Source of the DNA: Actinomyces oris
GTDB lineage: Bacteria; Actinomycetota; Actinomycetes; Actinomycetales; Actinomycetaceae
Assembly (NCBI RefSeq): GCF_001937445.1
Contig: NZ_MSKS01000023.1
Coordinates: 1-49,877, forward strand
Direction of reading: 5' to 3'
DNA: 49,877 bases
The notes beneath the pieces were generated by a model. That model had not been told where the DNA came from and did no database searches. It was given only the letters and a program-made list of their open reading frames with translations. The position numbers were made by a program, and so were the translations under genes. Positions 42,474 to 49,877 of the stretch are shown here, one piece after another (the first letter of the stretch is position 1; each line of letters opens with the position of its first letter).

Positions 42474-44333
42474 ATGGCACGCGCTGTCGGTATCGACCTG
42501 GGTACCACCAACTCTGCTATCGCCGTCCTCGAGGGTGGCGAGCCCACCATCATCCCGAACGCCGAGGGCGGCCGCACCACCCCCTCCGTCGTCGCCTTCT
42601 CCAAGTCCGGCGAGATCCTCGTCGGCGAGATCGCCAAGCGTCAGGCGGTCACCAACGTCGACCGCACCATCTCCTCGGTCAAGCGCCACATGGGCACTGA
42701 CTGGTCCGTGGAGATCGACGACAAGAAGTACACCGCCCAGGAGATCAGCGCCCGCATCCTGGCCAAGCTCAAGGCCGACGCCGAGGCCTACCTGGGTGAG
42801 CCCGTCACCAACGCGGTCATCACCGTCCCGGCCTACTTCAACGACGCCGAGCGCCAGGCCACCAAGGAGGCCGGCACCATCGCGGGCCTGACCGTGGACC
42901 GCATCGTCAACGAGCCCACCGCCGCGGCCCTGGCCTACGGCCTGGACAAGGGCAAGGAGGACGAGCTCATCCTCGTCTTCGACCTCGGTGGCGGTACCTT
43001 CGACGTCTCCCTGCTCGAGGTCGGCAAGGACGACGACGGCTTCTCCACCATCCAGGTACGCGCCACCAACGGTGACAACCGCCTGGGCGGTGACGACTGG
43101 GACGCCCGCATCGTCGACTGGCTGGTCAAGCAGGTCAAGAGCAAGGACGGCGTGGACCTGTCCAAGGACAAGATCGCCATGCAGCGCCTCAAGGACGCCG
43201 CCGAGCAAGCCAAGAAGGAGCTGTCCTCGGCGACCTCCACGAACATCAACCTGCAGTACCTCTCCATGAGCGAGTCCGGCCCCATCCACCTCGATGAGAA
43301 GCTCACCCGCTCCAACTTCCAGGAGATGACCGCGGACCTGCTCGAGCGCACCAAGATCCCCTTCCACAACGTCATCAAGGACGCCGGGGTCAAGGTCTCC
43401 GACATCGACCACGTGGTCCTCGTGGGCGGCTCCACCCGTATGCCCGCCGTCGCCGACGTGGTGCGCGAGCTGACCGGTAAGGACCCCAACAAGGGCGTCA
43501 ACCCCGATGAGGTCGTCGCCATCGGTGCGGCCCTCCAGGCCGGTGTCATCCAGGGCGACCGCAGCGACGTCCTGCTCATCGACGTCACGCCGCTGTCCCT
43601 GGGCATCGAGACCAAGGGCGGGGTCATGACCAAGCTCATCGAGCGCAACACGGCCATCCCGACCAAGCGCTCCGAGGTCTTCTCCACCGCCGAGGACAAC
43701 CAGCCCTCCGTACTCATCCAGGTCTACCAGGGCGAGCGCGAGTTCGCCCGGGACAACAAGCCGCTGGGCACCTTCGAGCTGACCGGCATCGCCCCGGCCC
43801 CCCGCGGCGTGCCCCAGATCGAGGTCTCCTTCGACATCGACGCCAACGGCATCGTCCACGTCTCGGCCAAGGACCGCGGCACCGGCAAGGAGCAGTCCAT
43901 GACCATCTCCGGCGGCTCCGCCCTGCCCAAGGAGGACATCGACCGCATGGTCAAGGAGGCCGAGGCTCACGCCGAGGAGGACAAGAAGCGCCGCGAGGAC
44001 GCCGAGACCCGCAACTCCGCCGAGCAGCAGGCCTACTCCATCGACAAGCTCCTCAAGGACAACAAGGACAAGCTGCCCGAGGACGTCCACTCCGAGGTCT
44101 CCGAGGCCGTCGCCGACCTCAAGAAGGCCCTCGAGGGTGACGACATCGAGCCGGTCAAGACCGCTCAGGAGAAGCTGAGCTCGGTGGCCCAGAAGGTCGG
44201 TGAGGCCCTCTACCAGGCCGACGCCGCCGCCCAGGCCGCGGGTGACGCCGCCTCCGCCGCCGGTGGCTCCACGTCCTCCGACGACGAGGACATTGTGGAC
44301 GCCGAGATCGTTGACGAGGAGGACTCCAAGTGA
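42474..44333 (+). CDS. dnaK: Hsp70 chaperone DnaK
   Basis: A 619-residue chaperone; the ATG follows AAGGAG by eight bases. The nucleotide-binding domain begins [21 protein letters not shown] and includes the phosphate-2 loop [16 protein letters not shown] and [13 protein letters not shown]. The substrate domain follows the linker [16 protein letters not shown], and the lid ends in a Gly/Ser/Ala-rich tail with a D/E cluster ([11 protein letters not shown]). It folds and protects proteins under stress together with the two co-chaperones encoded next. It is the first gene of the HspR-controlled operon. Confidence 0.98.
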   Translation: MARAVGIDLGTTNSAIAVLEGGEPTIIPNAEGGRTTPSVVAFSKSGEILVGEIAKRQAVTNVDRTISSVKRHMGTDWSVEIDDKKYTAQEISARILAKLKADAEAYLGEPVTNAVITVPAYFNDAERQATKEAGTIAGLTVDRIVNEPTAAALAYGLDKGKEDELILVFDLGGGTFDVSLLEVGKDDDGFSTIQVRATNGDNRLGGDDWDARIVDWLVKQVKSKDGVDLSKDKIAMQRLKDAAEQAKKELSSATSTNINLQYLSMSESGPIHLDEKLTRSNFQEMTADLLERTKIPFHNVIKDAGVKVSDIDHVVLVGGSTRMPAVADVVRELTGKDPNKGVNPDEVVAIGAALQAGVIQGDRSDVLLIDVTPLSLGIETKGGVMTKLIERNTAIPTKRSEVFSTAEDNQPSVLIQVYQGEREFARDNKPLGTFELTGIAPAPRGVPQIEVSFDIDANGIVHVSAKDRGTGKEQSMTISGGSALPKEDIDRMVKEAEAHAEEDKKRREDAETRNSAEQQAYSIDKLLKDNKDKLPEDVHSEVSEAVADLKKALEGDDIEPVKTAQEKLSSVAQKVGEALYQADAAAQAAGDAASAAGGSTSSDDEDIVDAEIVDEEDSK

Positions 44334-44959
44334 CCTCGGCAGGTCCCACCCCTGAGAACGAGGGCGTCGACCCCGAGCTCCAGGCGGCCGTCGAGTCGGC
44401 CTTCGAGGAGGTGCCCGACGACGTCCGCGAGGAGCTCGCCCAGGGCGCGTCCGAGGACGAGGCCGGCCAGGCCGACGCCGCCTCCGAGGAGGCGGCGGGG
44501 GAGGACCTCTTGGCCCAGGCTCAGGCCCAGGCCGCTCAGGCGGCCGATGACCTGGCCCGGACCCGGGCGGACCTCTACAACCTCCAGCAGGAGTACCAGG
44601 GGTTCGTGCGCCGCTCCCGTGAGGGCGCGGCCTCCCACCGGGACGCCGGTGCCGCCGGCGTCGTCGAGGCCCTCATCCCGGTCCTCGACGAGATCGAGCT
44701 GGCCCGCCAGCACGGCGACCTGACCGGCACCTTCGAGACCACGGCCGGCAAGCTCGAGACGATCCTGGCCGAGAAGTACTCCCTGGAGCGCTTCGGCGCC
44801 GTGGGTGAGATCTTCGACCCCACGCTGCACGAGGCCCTCATGGCCACCGAGTCCAGCGAGGTCACCGAGCCCACCATCGCCGCGGTCCTCCAGCCCGGAT
44901 ACCGCCTGGGTGAGCGCGTCGTGCGCGCCGCCCGCGTCCAGGTCGCCAACCCGGCCTGA
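44330..44959 (+). CDS. grpE: Nucleotide exchange factor GrpE
   Basis: A 209-residue protein starting at a GTG that overlaps the dnaK stop (GTGA). After an acidic leader comes the coiled coil ([39 protein letters not shown]), and then the beta-wing domain with [20 protein letters not shown] and [18 protein letters not shown]. It releases ADP from DnaK. Confidence 0.96.
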   Translation: MTSAGPTPENEGVDPELQAAVESAFEEVPDDVREELAQGASEDEAGQADAASEEAAGEDLLAQAQAQAAQAADDLARTRADLYNLQQEYQGFVRRSREGAASHRDAGAAGVVEALIPVLDEIELARQHGDLTGTFETTAGKLETILAEKYSLERFGAVGEIFDPTLHEALMATESSEVTEPTIAAVLQPGYRLGERVVRAARVQVANPA

Positions 44960-44984
44960 TACCCACCGCACCACTCACCCCGGC

Positions 44985-45035
44985 CCGACGGCGGACCCGA
45001 GCCAGCAGCTCTGGCGGGCCTGAGTCCGCCGTCGG
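44985..45035. terminator. Hairpin between grpE and dnaJ
   Basis: CCGACGGCGGAC (44985-44996) pairs with GTCCGCCGTCGG (45024-45035), with a second small hairpin (GCCAG/CTGGC) in the loop. There is no T-run, so it may be an attenuator or RNA-stability element tuning dnaJ-hspR rather than a full terminator. Confidence 0.5.
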
Positions 45036-45145
45036 ACCGACAGGTGCACCGGGACGCCCGAGGCCCCAGGGCCGAGGTGCCCCCATCTTCAGCTTCAGTA
45101 AGGAAACCCCCACGATCACCCAGATAAGGAGGCGGTGACGCGACC

Positions 45146-46180
45146 ATGGCCAGTCAGGACTGGATGACCAAGGACTTCTACGCGGTCCTCGGCGTGAGTA
45201 AGGACGCCGACGCCGCCGCAATCAAGAAGGCCTACCGCACGCTCGCAAAGAAGTACCACCCCGACCGCAACCCCGACGACGCCGCGGCGGCAGAGAAGTT
45301 CAAGGAGATCGGCGAGGCCTACGCCGTCCTGTCCGACGAGGCCGAGCGCAAGCAGTACGACGCGATCCGCTCCATGGCTGGAGGCGGCGCCCGCTTCCAG
45401 GCCGGAGGCCCGGGAGGGGCCGGCGGCGCCGGCTTCGAGGACATCCTCTCCTCCATGTTCGGCGGCCAGGGCGGCAGTGTCCGCTTCGAGACCGGCGGCT
45501 CCGCAGGCGAGCCCGACCTTGACGACCTGCTGCGCATGTTCGGCGGCACCCCGAGCCCCACCCGCTCCGGCGGTCGCCCCGGCCCCTTCGGCTTCGGCGG
45601 CTTCACCCCCCAGCCCCGCCCGCAGAAGGGCGCCGACGTCCTGACCTCGGCCGCGCTGGACCTGCGCGACGCCGTCGCCGGCACCACGGTGGAGCTCACC
45701 GCGGACGGACGCACCATGAAGGTCCGCATCCCGGCGGGCGTGCGCGACGGCCAGAAGATCCGCCTGCGCGGCAAGGGCCGAGCCGGCCTGAACGGCGGCG
45801 AGAACGGCGACATGGTGGTGACCATCAGCATCAAGAAGCACCCCGTGTACTCCGTTGACCCGGTCGACGGCACCAACCTGCGCATGGACCTGCCGGTCAC
45901 CCTGCGCGAGGCGGCCCTGGGCGCCACGGTCGAGGTCCCCCTGCTCGACGGCGGAACCTCCAAGATCAAGATCAAGCCCGGCACCTCCTCGGGCACCGTC
46001 ATGCGCCTGCGCGGCAAGGGCGCCACCACCCGCAAGAAGACCGGCGACCTGCTGGTGACCATCGAGGTGGCCGTCCCCAAGAAGCTCTCCAAGGCCGCCA
46101 AGGAGGCGCTCAACGCCTTCGACGAGGCCATGGGTGACACCGACCCGCGGGCCACCCTCATGGAGGAGGCGGCGACGTGA
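45146..46180 (+). CDS. dnaJ: Chaperone DnaJ (type II, CbpA-like)
   Basis: A 344-residue J-protein. The J domain has the HPD motif in KKYHPDRNP; a Gly/Phe-rich region ([18 protein letters not shown]...FGFGGF) follows, then two C-terminal beta domains. The zinc-finger CxxCxGxG repeats of classical DnaJ are absent, so this is the CbpA/type II form usual beside hspR. It stimulates DnaK ATPase and delivers substrates. An AAGGAGG site precedes the ATG. Confidence 0.95.
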   Translation: MASQDWMTKDFYAVLGVSKDADAAAIKKAYRTLAKKYHPDRNPDDAAAAEKFKEIGEAYAVLSDEAERKQYDAIRSMAGGGARFQAGGPGGAGGAGFEDILSSMFGGQGGSVRFETGGSAGEPDLDDLLRMFGGTPSPTRSGGRPGPFGFGGFTPQPRPQKGADVLTSAALDLRDAVAGTTVELTADGRTMKVRIPAGVRDGQKIRLRGKGRAGLNGGENGDMVVTISIKKHPVYSVDPVDGTNLRMDLPVTLREAALGATVEVPLLDGGTSKIKIKPGTSSGTVMRLRGKGATTRKKTGDLLVTIEVAVPKKLSKAAKEALNAFDEAMGDTDPRATLMEEAAT

Positions 46181-46689
46181 GCCGGCGCCGGGCCGGGCAG
46201 GGCCTGGGATACCTGGCCGACGACGCCGCCGAGCGCGCGGTCTACGTGGTCTCGGTGGCGGCCGAGCTTGCCGGGATGCACCCCCAGACCCTGCGCCAGT
46301 ACGACCGGCTCGGACTGGTCAGCCCCGCCCGGACTAGCGGGCGGGGCCGGCGCTACTCCCACCGCGACGTCGAGCGCCTGCGCCGCATCCAGTCCTTGTC
46401 CCAGGAGGGCATCAACCTCGAGGGCATCCGCCGCATCCTCGCCCTGGAGGCCCGCGTGGAGGAGCTGGAGGCGGACAACGCCCGCATGCGCAGCCGCGAG
46501 GCCGTCGTTCAGCGGATCTTCGCGGCGGCCGCCGACGGCGAGGTTCAGGTCGTCGCGCCCGGTCGCCAGGGTCGCGGACCCGCCGCGCGCCGCCCCGAGG
46601 CGGGGCGCGCACGTGCCGGTGCGACGGGGGCAGCGGGCACTGCGGGAGGCGTGAGCACCGCTCTCGTGCCCATGGGTCGGTGGCACTGA
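46177..46689 (+). CDS. hspR: Heat-shock repressor HspR
   Basis: A 170-residue MerR-type regulator starting at a GTG that overlaps the dnaJ stop. The winged helix reads [52 protein letters not shown], followed by a short coiled coil ([19 protein letters not shown]). It binds HAIR sites, three of which lie before dnaK, and needs DnaK as co-repressor, giving feedback control of the operon. Confidence 0.95.
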   Translation: MSRRRAGQGLGYLADDAAERAVYVVSVAAELAGMHPQTLRQYDRLGLVSPARTSGRGRRYSHRDVERLRRIQSLSQEGINLEGIRRILALEARVEELEADNARMRSREAVVQRIFAAAADGEVQVVAPGRQGRGPAARRPEAGRARAGATGAAGTAGGVSTALVPMGRWH

Positions 46690-46859
46690 CTGGCGCTGGC
46701 GAGCGCCGGCGGGCAATGACGAGCGCCGGCGGGTTCTGGACTCGGGCACTGATACGGCACTGAGCCCGTCAGCCGCTGAGACGGGGCCAGTGGACAGCCC
46801 TTGCGCATCATTCTCCGGGCGGATACCGCCGGTCCTCGACCGCCCATAAGGTCCTGCCC

Positions 46860-48289
46860 ATGCGGATGACAACCTCCTTCACCGGCTCGCGGGGCGTGCG
46901 ATACCCCGCCCCTGACGTGGCCCGTGGCTTCATGCTCCTGCTCATCGCGGTCGCCAACGTTCCGTCATGGAACAAGATGCCCAACGGGGCCGAACCGCCG
47001 GTGTCCTCCGTTGACGGCTGGTGGATGTTCGTCCGCACGCTGCTGGTGGACCACCGGGCCTACCCGCTGTTCGCGATGCTCTTCGGCTTCGGGCTCATGA
47101 CCATGATCAACCGACGCGTCGCCTCCGGGACCCAGACCTACCTCGCCTCCTTCCCGGCGCGCCGGAGGGCCGCGAGCCGATGCCGCACGAGGCGGCCTGG
47201 GCCCGCGAGATGGCCACCATTGACGCCTACCGCCTGGTGCGGCGCCGCGGCTGGTGGATGCTCCTGTTCGGATTCGTCCACGGCCTCGTCTTCCCCGGTG
47301 ACATCATCGGCGCCTATGGGCTGGTCGCCGTCCTCCTGGCCAACCTGCTGGCCCGTAAGAACTACGCGGCGCTCTACCTCACCGGGGGCATCATCTCCGT
47401 GCTGGCGCTGGGGACGTATCTGGCCTCCGGGACCCTGTCGGGCGGCGACACCCTGACGGCCTCCGGGGAGCAGTCGAACTCACTCGCAGCGGCACTGCTC
47501 TGGGTCGGCAGCAATGCCCTGCAGTGGGCCGTCGTGCTGGTCGTGCAGGTCCTCATCGCCCTCATCATTCCCGCCGTGGTGATCGGCGCCCGCCTGGCAG
47601 ACACCGACATCCTCACCCAGCCGGAGCGGCACCGTCGCCTGCTGATCTCGGTGGGCCTGGGTGGTTTGGCGCTGGGGGCGCTCGCGGCGTTCCACGGCGC
47701 GCTGACGCTCGCGACGTCGATACAGCGCTGGCCGACGGACTTCGCCGCCACAGAGTTCTTCGGCCTGGCCGGTGCCTGCGGCTGGCTGGCACTGCTGGTG
47801 CTGTACGCCGGCGGGCCCAGGCCGGATGGTCGGCTCACGGGGCTGCGCCGGCTTGCCTCCGCCGTTGGCCGCCGATCCATGACCGTGTACCTGAGCCAGA
47901 CGATCCTGTTCGGCATCATCTTCGGCATCATCCCGCTCCTGGTGACGGGCAGGCGCCTGTGGATGGGGCAGGCCGCGGCCGCCCTCGTCGCCCTGGGTGT
48001 CTGGCTGGCAACCGTGGTCCTGTGCCTCCTGCTGGAGCACGGTGGTCATGCCGGCCCCTTCGAGACCCTGCTGCGCACCGCCGTCGCCCGCAGTGAGCGC
48101 AGGAGGACGCCGGCGCCCCCGCCCACCGTCTGGCCCGGGATGCAGCCGGGACCGTGGCCAATGATGCAGATGGGAGGTCAGCCGGGCATGCCGCCAGCGG
48201 GTCAGCCGGGAGTCCAGCCGGGAGCGCCGGTGCCAATGCAGCCGGGCATGCCTCCGCAGACCCAGCCGGGAGCTCAGTCTGCCCCCTGA
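46860..48289 (+). pseudogene. DUF418-family membrane protein, frameshifted
   Basis: The first part (46860 to about 47160) encodes FTGSRGVRYPAPDVARGFMLLLIAVANV and RTLLVDHRAYPLFAMLFGFGLMTMINRRVASG, the DUF418/DUF1624-type N-terminus. The frame then shifts; the rest continues as MPHEAAWAREMATIDAYRLVRRRGWWMLLFGFVHGLVF and runs to a Pro/Gln/Met-rich tail with repeated MQPG units. The paralogue at 48416 is uninterrupted and shows where the join should be (near 47150-47175). It is either a real mutation or an assembly error. The role is unknown; these proteins are multi-pass and may be transporters. Confidence 0.8.
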
Positions 48290-48415
48290 GCCGGCCCCGC
48301 CCCCGGGGCCGTCCGCCGGAAGAATGGCTGGGCACCAGGCTCCTCCTTTCGGTGGAGACGATCTCGGCGCTTAAGGCGGACGCCGCGGAATCACTGGTTT
48401 TCATACGGTCGAGTC

Positions 48416-49828
48416 ATGAACTCGACGACTTCCTCCGCGACCTCATTCAACGGTTCCCGCGGCCTGCGCTACCCCGCCCCCGACGTGGCCCGCGGCTTCA
48501 TGCTGCTGCTCATCGCCCTGGCCAATGTGGGGTTCTGGGTGGCAGGCCCCAAGGGCCGTGCGCTATCGACCGTCGACAGGACCTGGGCCTTCATGCGCGC
48601 CCTGTTCATCGACCAGCGCGCCTACCCGCTGTTCGCACTGCTCTTCGGTTTCGGGCTGGCCACCATGGTCAACCGGCGCATGGCATCGGGCATCGACGCC
48701 TACTGCCGGCAGCTGACCGGCGGGCTGCGGGCGCCGTCGGCGGCTGAGCTCGACCAGGCTCGGGAGCAGGCCACCATCGACGCCCGCCGCCTCGTGCGGC
48801 GCCGCGGCCTGTGGATGGTCCTGTTCGGGCTCCTCCACGGCGCCTTCTTCCCCTCGGAGATCATCGGCACCTACGGCATCGTCGCCGTCGTCTTCGCCGG
48901 GTGGTTCGCCCACAAGCACCGCAAGCGCCAGCTGGCGGTGTGCGCCCTCAATCTCCTGTCCCAGATCGTGCCGGTGGTCCTGGCCATGCTCTTCGGCCCC
49001 GGCGGTGAGGTGGCTGCCTCCAGTGCGGCGGGCCCCGCCTCGGCGGCTGCGGCAGCCACCGGCGCAGGTGAGTCCGTGGCGTCAGCGCTGCCCTGGTTCG
49101 TGACCAACGTGAATGAGTGGTTCTTCACCGCCCTGGGCGCGGCCTTCACCACGATGATTCTTCCCGCAGCTTTCCTGGGGGCCCGCCTGGCCGACACTGA
49201 CCTCATCGCCCACCCCGAGCGCCACCGCGGTCTGCTGACACTCGCCGGGATCGGTGGTCTGGCCCTGGGGGTGCTCGGCGCGCTTCACGAGCTCCTGGTC
49301 CCGCTCGCCAGTGCTCAGGCCTGGGCGGCCGACTCCGCCTTGATCATGGTCCTGGGCCTGGCCGGGGGCTGCGGCTGGCTCGCCGTCCTGGCCCTCTACG
49401 CCGGCGGGCCGACGGCGGACAACCGGCTGACCGGCCTCACGTGGCTACTGGCTAACGTGGGGCGCCGTTCCATGACCGCCTACCTGTCCCAGACGGTCAT
49501 GTTCGCCAGCATCTTCGTCATCGCGCCGCGGCTGACCGGGAGGCCCCTGGAGCTGGGGTTGGCGGCATCCGCCGCGGTGGCGGTGATGGTGTGGCTGACG
49601 ACCGTGGTCCTGTGCGCGGTGCTTGAGCGGCTCGGCATGCCTGGTCCCTTCGAGGTCCTGCTGCGCACTGCCGTCGCCCGCAGCGAGCGCAGCCGTACGA
49701 ACCCGTTTCCCCAGCAGGTCCCCGATCAGCGCACGGACCAGCTCCTCGGCCAGCCGATGAGCGCCCCGGCGTCGCCCGTCCTGTGGCACGCGCGGGTCCC
49801 CGTCACCCCGGTTCCTGTGGGAGCCTGA
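48416..49828 (+). CDS. DUF418-family membrane protein
   Basis: A 470-residue multi-pass protein (about nine segments), intact paralogue of the preceding gene. It opens FNGSRGLRYPAPDVARGFMLLLIALANVGFWV and has IDQRAYPLFALLFGFGLATMVNRR, TIDARRLVRRRGLWMVLFGLLHG, and the C-terminal DUF418 core with VGRRSMTAYLSQTVMF and GPFEVLLRTAVARSER. The function is not established for the family. The two genes arose by tandem duplication; the tails differ. Confidence 0.87.
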   Translation: MNSTTSSATSFNGSRGLRYPAPDVARGFMLLLIALANVGFWVAGPKGRALSTVDRTWAFMRALFIDQRAYPLFALLFGFGLATMVNRRMASGIDAYCRQLTGGLRAPSAAELDQAREQATIDARRLVRRRGLWMVLFGLLHGAFFPSEIIGTYGIVAVVFAGWFAHKHRKRQLAVCALNLLSQIVPVVLAMLFGPGGEVAASSAAGPASAAAAATGAGESVASALPWFVTNVNEWFFTALGAAFTTMILPAAFLGARLADTDLIAHPERHRGLLTLAGIGGLALGVLGALHELLVPLASAQAWAADSALIMVLGLAGGCGWLAVLALYAGGPTADNRLTGLTWLLANVGRRSMTAYLSQTVMFASIFVIAPRLTGRPLELGLAASAAVAVMVWLTTVVLCAVLERLGMPGPFEVLLRTAVARSERSRTNPFPQQVPDQRTDQLLGQPMSAPASPVLWHARVPVTPVPVGA

Positions 49829-49877
49829 GAGCGGGGCGGGCGCCCGACGCCATCGAGAGTGGGCTGAGCCCTGGTCC

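Noticed and set aside
42345-44090. 581-residue minus-strand frame opposite dnaK
   Set aside because: Antisense artefact of codon bias; dnaK on the plus strand is unmistakable.
1-49877. CRISPR arrays, rRNA or tRNA genes
   Set aside because: No regularly spaced repeats, ribosomal RNA cores or full cloverleafs were seen by eye; a tRNAscan or CRISPR finder run would settle this.

Overview
The window looks like chromosomal DNA of a high-GC, facultatively anaerobic actinobacterium, most likely Actinomyces or a close relative. The reasons are: a dnaK-grpE-dnaJ-hspR operon preceded by HAIR-type HspR operators, an anaerobic (class III) ribonucleotide reductase with actinobacterial-style NrdR boxes, secreted excalibur-domain lipoproteins, and strong GC bias at third codon positions. 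Several stretches are much more AT-rich (about 10.2-11.7 kb and 19.3-25.9 kb) and look acquired.

Layout. 0.2-3.8 kb: two exported hydrolases with C-terminal membrane segments (M28 peptidase, beta-lactamase-like serine hydrolase). 3.9-6.2 kb: two copies of a 122-bp palindromic element with 21-bp inverted repeats, an IS5-like insertion sequence set directly beside copy 1, and a DUF559/AbiEi-like gene whose last codons lie in copy 2. 6.4-9.8 kb: NrdR-controlled nrdD and nrdG with a degraded relE/relB module between them. 10-13.6 kb: an AT-rich orphan membrane-protein gene, two tandem paralogues of unknown function, and a VapBC-type toxin-antitoxin pair. 13.6-17.2 kb: nitroreductase, CPBP membrane protease and two excalibur lipoproteins. 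17.4-25.9 kb: a defence island with Vsr and a C5-cytosine methyltransferase on the minus strand, and DUF262, Z1-domain ATPase and DUF4420 (PD-(D/E)XK) proteins on the plus strand.

26-29.6 kb: a scar in which a decayed IS110-family element has cut off a minus-strand ABC transporter and a plus-strand NarL-type response regulator; a second type of palindromic element follows. 29.6-32.1 kb: a GT2-GtrA glycosyltransferase and a phosphodiester glycosidase. 32.2-34.7 kb: a 44-residue membrane peptide gene, then a small membrane protein, ABC ATPase and permease. 34.8-37.4 kb: an iron/haem-type uptake operon with an IdeR/DtxR-like box, whose permease has lost its middle. 37.5-41.8 kb: a TPR membrane protein translationally coupled to an AAA+ ATPase, a Bcr/CflA exporter and a conserved hypothetical. 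41.9-46.7 kb: a third type of palindromic element, then the heat-shock operon. 46.9-49.8 kb: tandem DUF418 membrane proteins, the first frameshifted.

The main candidate for an undescribed system is the Dcm-Vsr / DUF262-Z1-DUF4420 island. It resembles Z1-containing restriction islands, but a DUF262 protein with a long unassigned N-terminal region sits where I would expect a MORC-like ATPase. A second theme is non-coding palindromic elements (three sequence types, 120-160 bp, all with TGTC outer ends), one of which supplies the C-terminus of a gene.
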